Shown: piece by piece, positions 22,981 through 23,054 of the stretch
How the letters are laid out: every line of letters begins with the position of its first letter
How positions within the stretch are numbered: the stretch's first letter is position 1
DNA from: Ruminococcaceae bacterium UBA3329
Lineage (GTDB): Bacteria; Bacillota; Clostridia; Oscillospirales; Acutalibacteraceae
Assembly: GCA_002361875.1 (NCBI GenBank)
Contig: DERX01000075.1
Coordinates: 1-23,054 of the forward strand
Direction: 5' to 3'
Length of the DNA: 23,054 bases
Program-made: the position numbers and the translations under genes
Notes under the pieces: generated by a model
What the model was told of the DNA's origin: nothing
The model's database searches: none
Seen by the model: only the letters and a program-made list of their open reading frames with translations

Positions 22981-23018
22981 AACAGGGCATACCGAACGGT
23001 ATGCCCTGTTGTTTTGGT
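22981..23018 (+). terminator. Strong hairpin, probable terminator
   Basis: AACAGGGCATACC (22981-22993), loop GAAC, GGTATGCCCTGTT (22998-23010): a perfect 13-bp stem followed by GTTTTGGTT. The T-run is interrupted, so termination may be partial. It may end the hydrolase transcript or serve the leader RNA upstream. The last 36 bases of the window hold nothing I can assign. Confidence 0.7.
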
Positions 23019-23054
23019 TATTCGTTTTTGGGTTAATGCTTAACGCCGGCGCCT

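Overview
The window comes from a low-GC, strictly anaerobic Bacillota genome, most likely a gut-type member of the Clostridia. The signs are a class III (oxygen-sensitive, glycyl radical) ribonucleotide reductase, a radical-SAM activase, an ATP-driven 2-hydroxyacyl-CoA-dehydratase activase, strong AGGAGG-type ribosome binding sites, and clostridial palindromic repeats between genes. No rRNA, tRNA, CRISPR array, integrase or intact transposase was seen.

Layout. (1) 1-2596, plus strand: the end of a proline operon, proB (5' end outside the window), proA and proC, with overlapping or abutting frames. A DUF2804 protein follows (2648-3766). (2) 3767-4470: a repeat-rich stretch with REP-like palindromes around a 57-codon small ORF, a MITE-like palindromic element, and a bidirectional terminator. 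(3) 4471-11016, minus strand: a PlsC-like acyltransferase translationally coupled to a fatty-acyl-CoA/AMP ligase, then a response regulator/histidine kinase pair bracketed by two copies of a terminator-like repeat, then a GPH-family (MelB-like) sugar symporter. (4) 11120-15398, plus strand: a dNTP-synthesis module. nrdG and nrdD each have a promoter with an NrdR-type box touching the -10. NrdD carries a C-terminal glutaredoxin-like domain, and trxB follows 16 bp later, which suggests a dedicated electron path to the reductase.

(5) 15420-20661, plus strand: the most unusual part. After a terminator and a fresh promoter come a CooC-type nickel-insertion ATPase, two divergent 2-hydroxyacyl-CoA-dehydratase-family subunits, their HgdC-type activase, a 52-residue membrane protein encoded in an ATGA/TAATG-coupled frame, and a 229-residue protein that aligns (by eye) with the middle domain of acetyl-CoA synthase (CdhC/AcsB) but lacks the A-cluster domain. 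No CO dehydrogenase, CoA-transferase or hydroxyacid dehydrogenase is present, so neither ordinary amino-acid fermentation nor the ordinary Wood-Ljungdahl pathway explains the set. I infer an ATP-driven low-potential metalloenzyme system of unknown substrate.

(6) 20681-22855: two alpha/beta hydrolases, a monoacylglycerol-lipase-like protein whose nucleophile serine is replaced by glycine, and a DUF2974 (Mbeg1-like) protein with an intact GHSKGG. (7) 22848-23018: a promoter, a compact multi-helix RNA and a perfect-stem terminator, which may be a leader RNA for a gene beyond the window edge. All homology statements come from reading motifs and remembered family sequences; no search was run.
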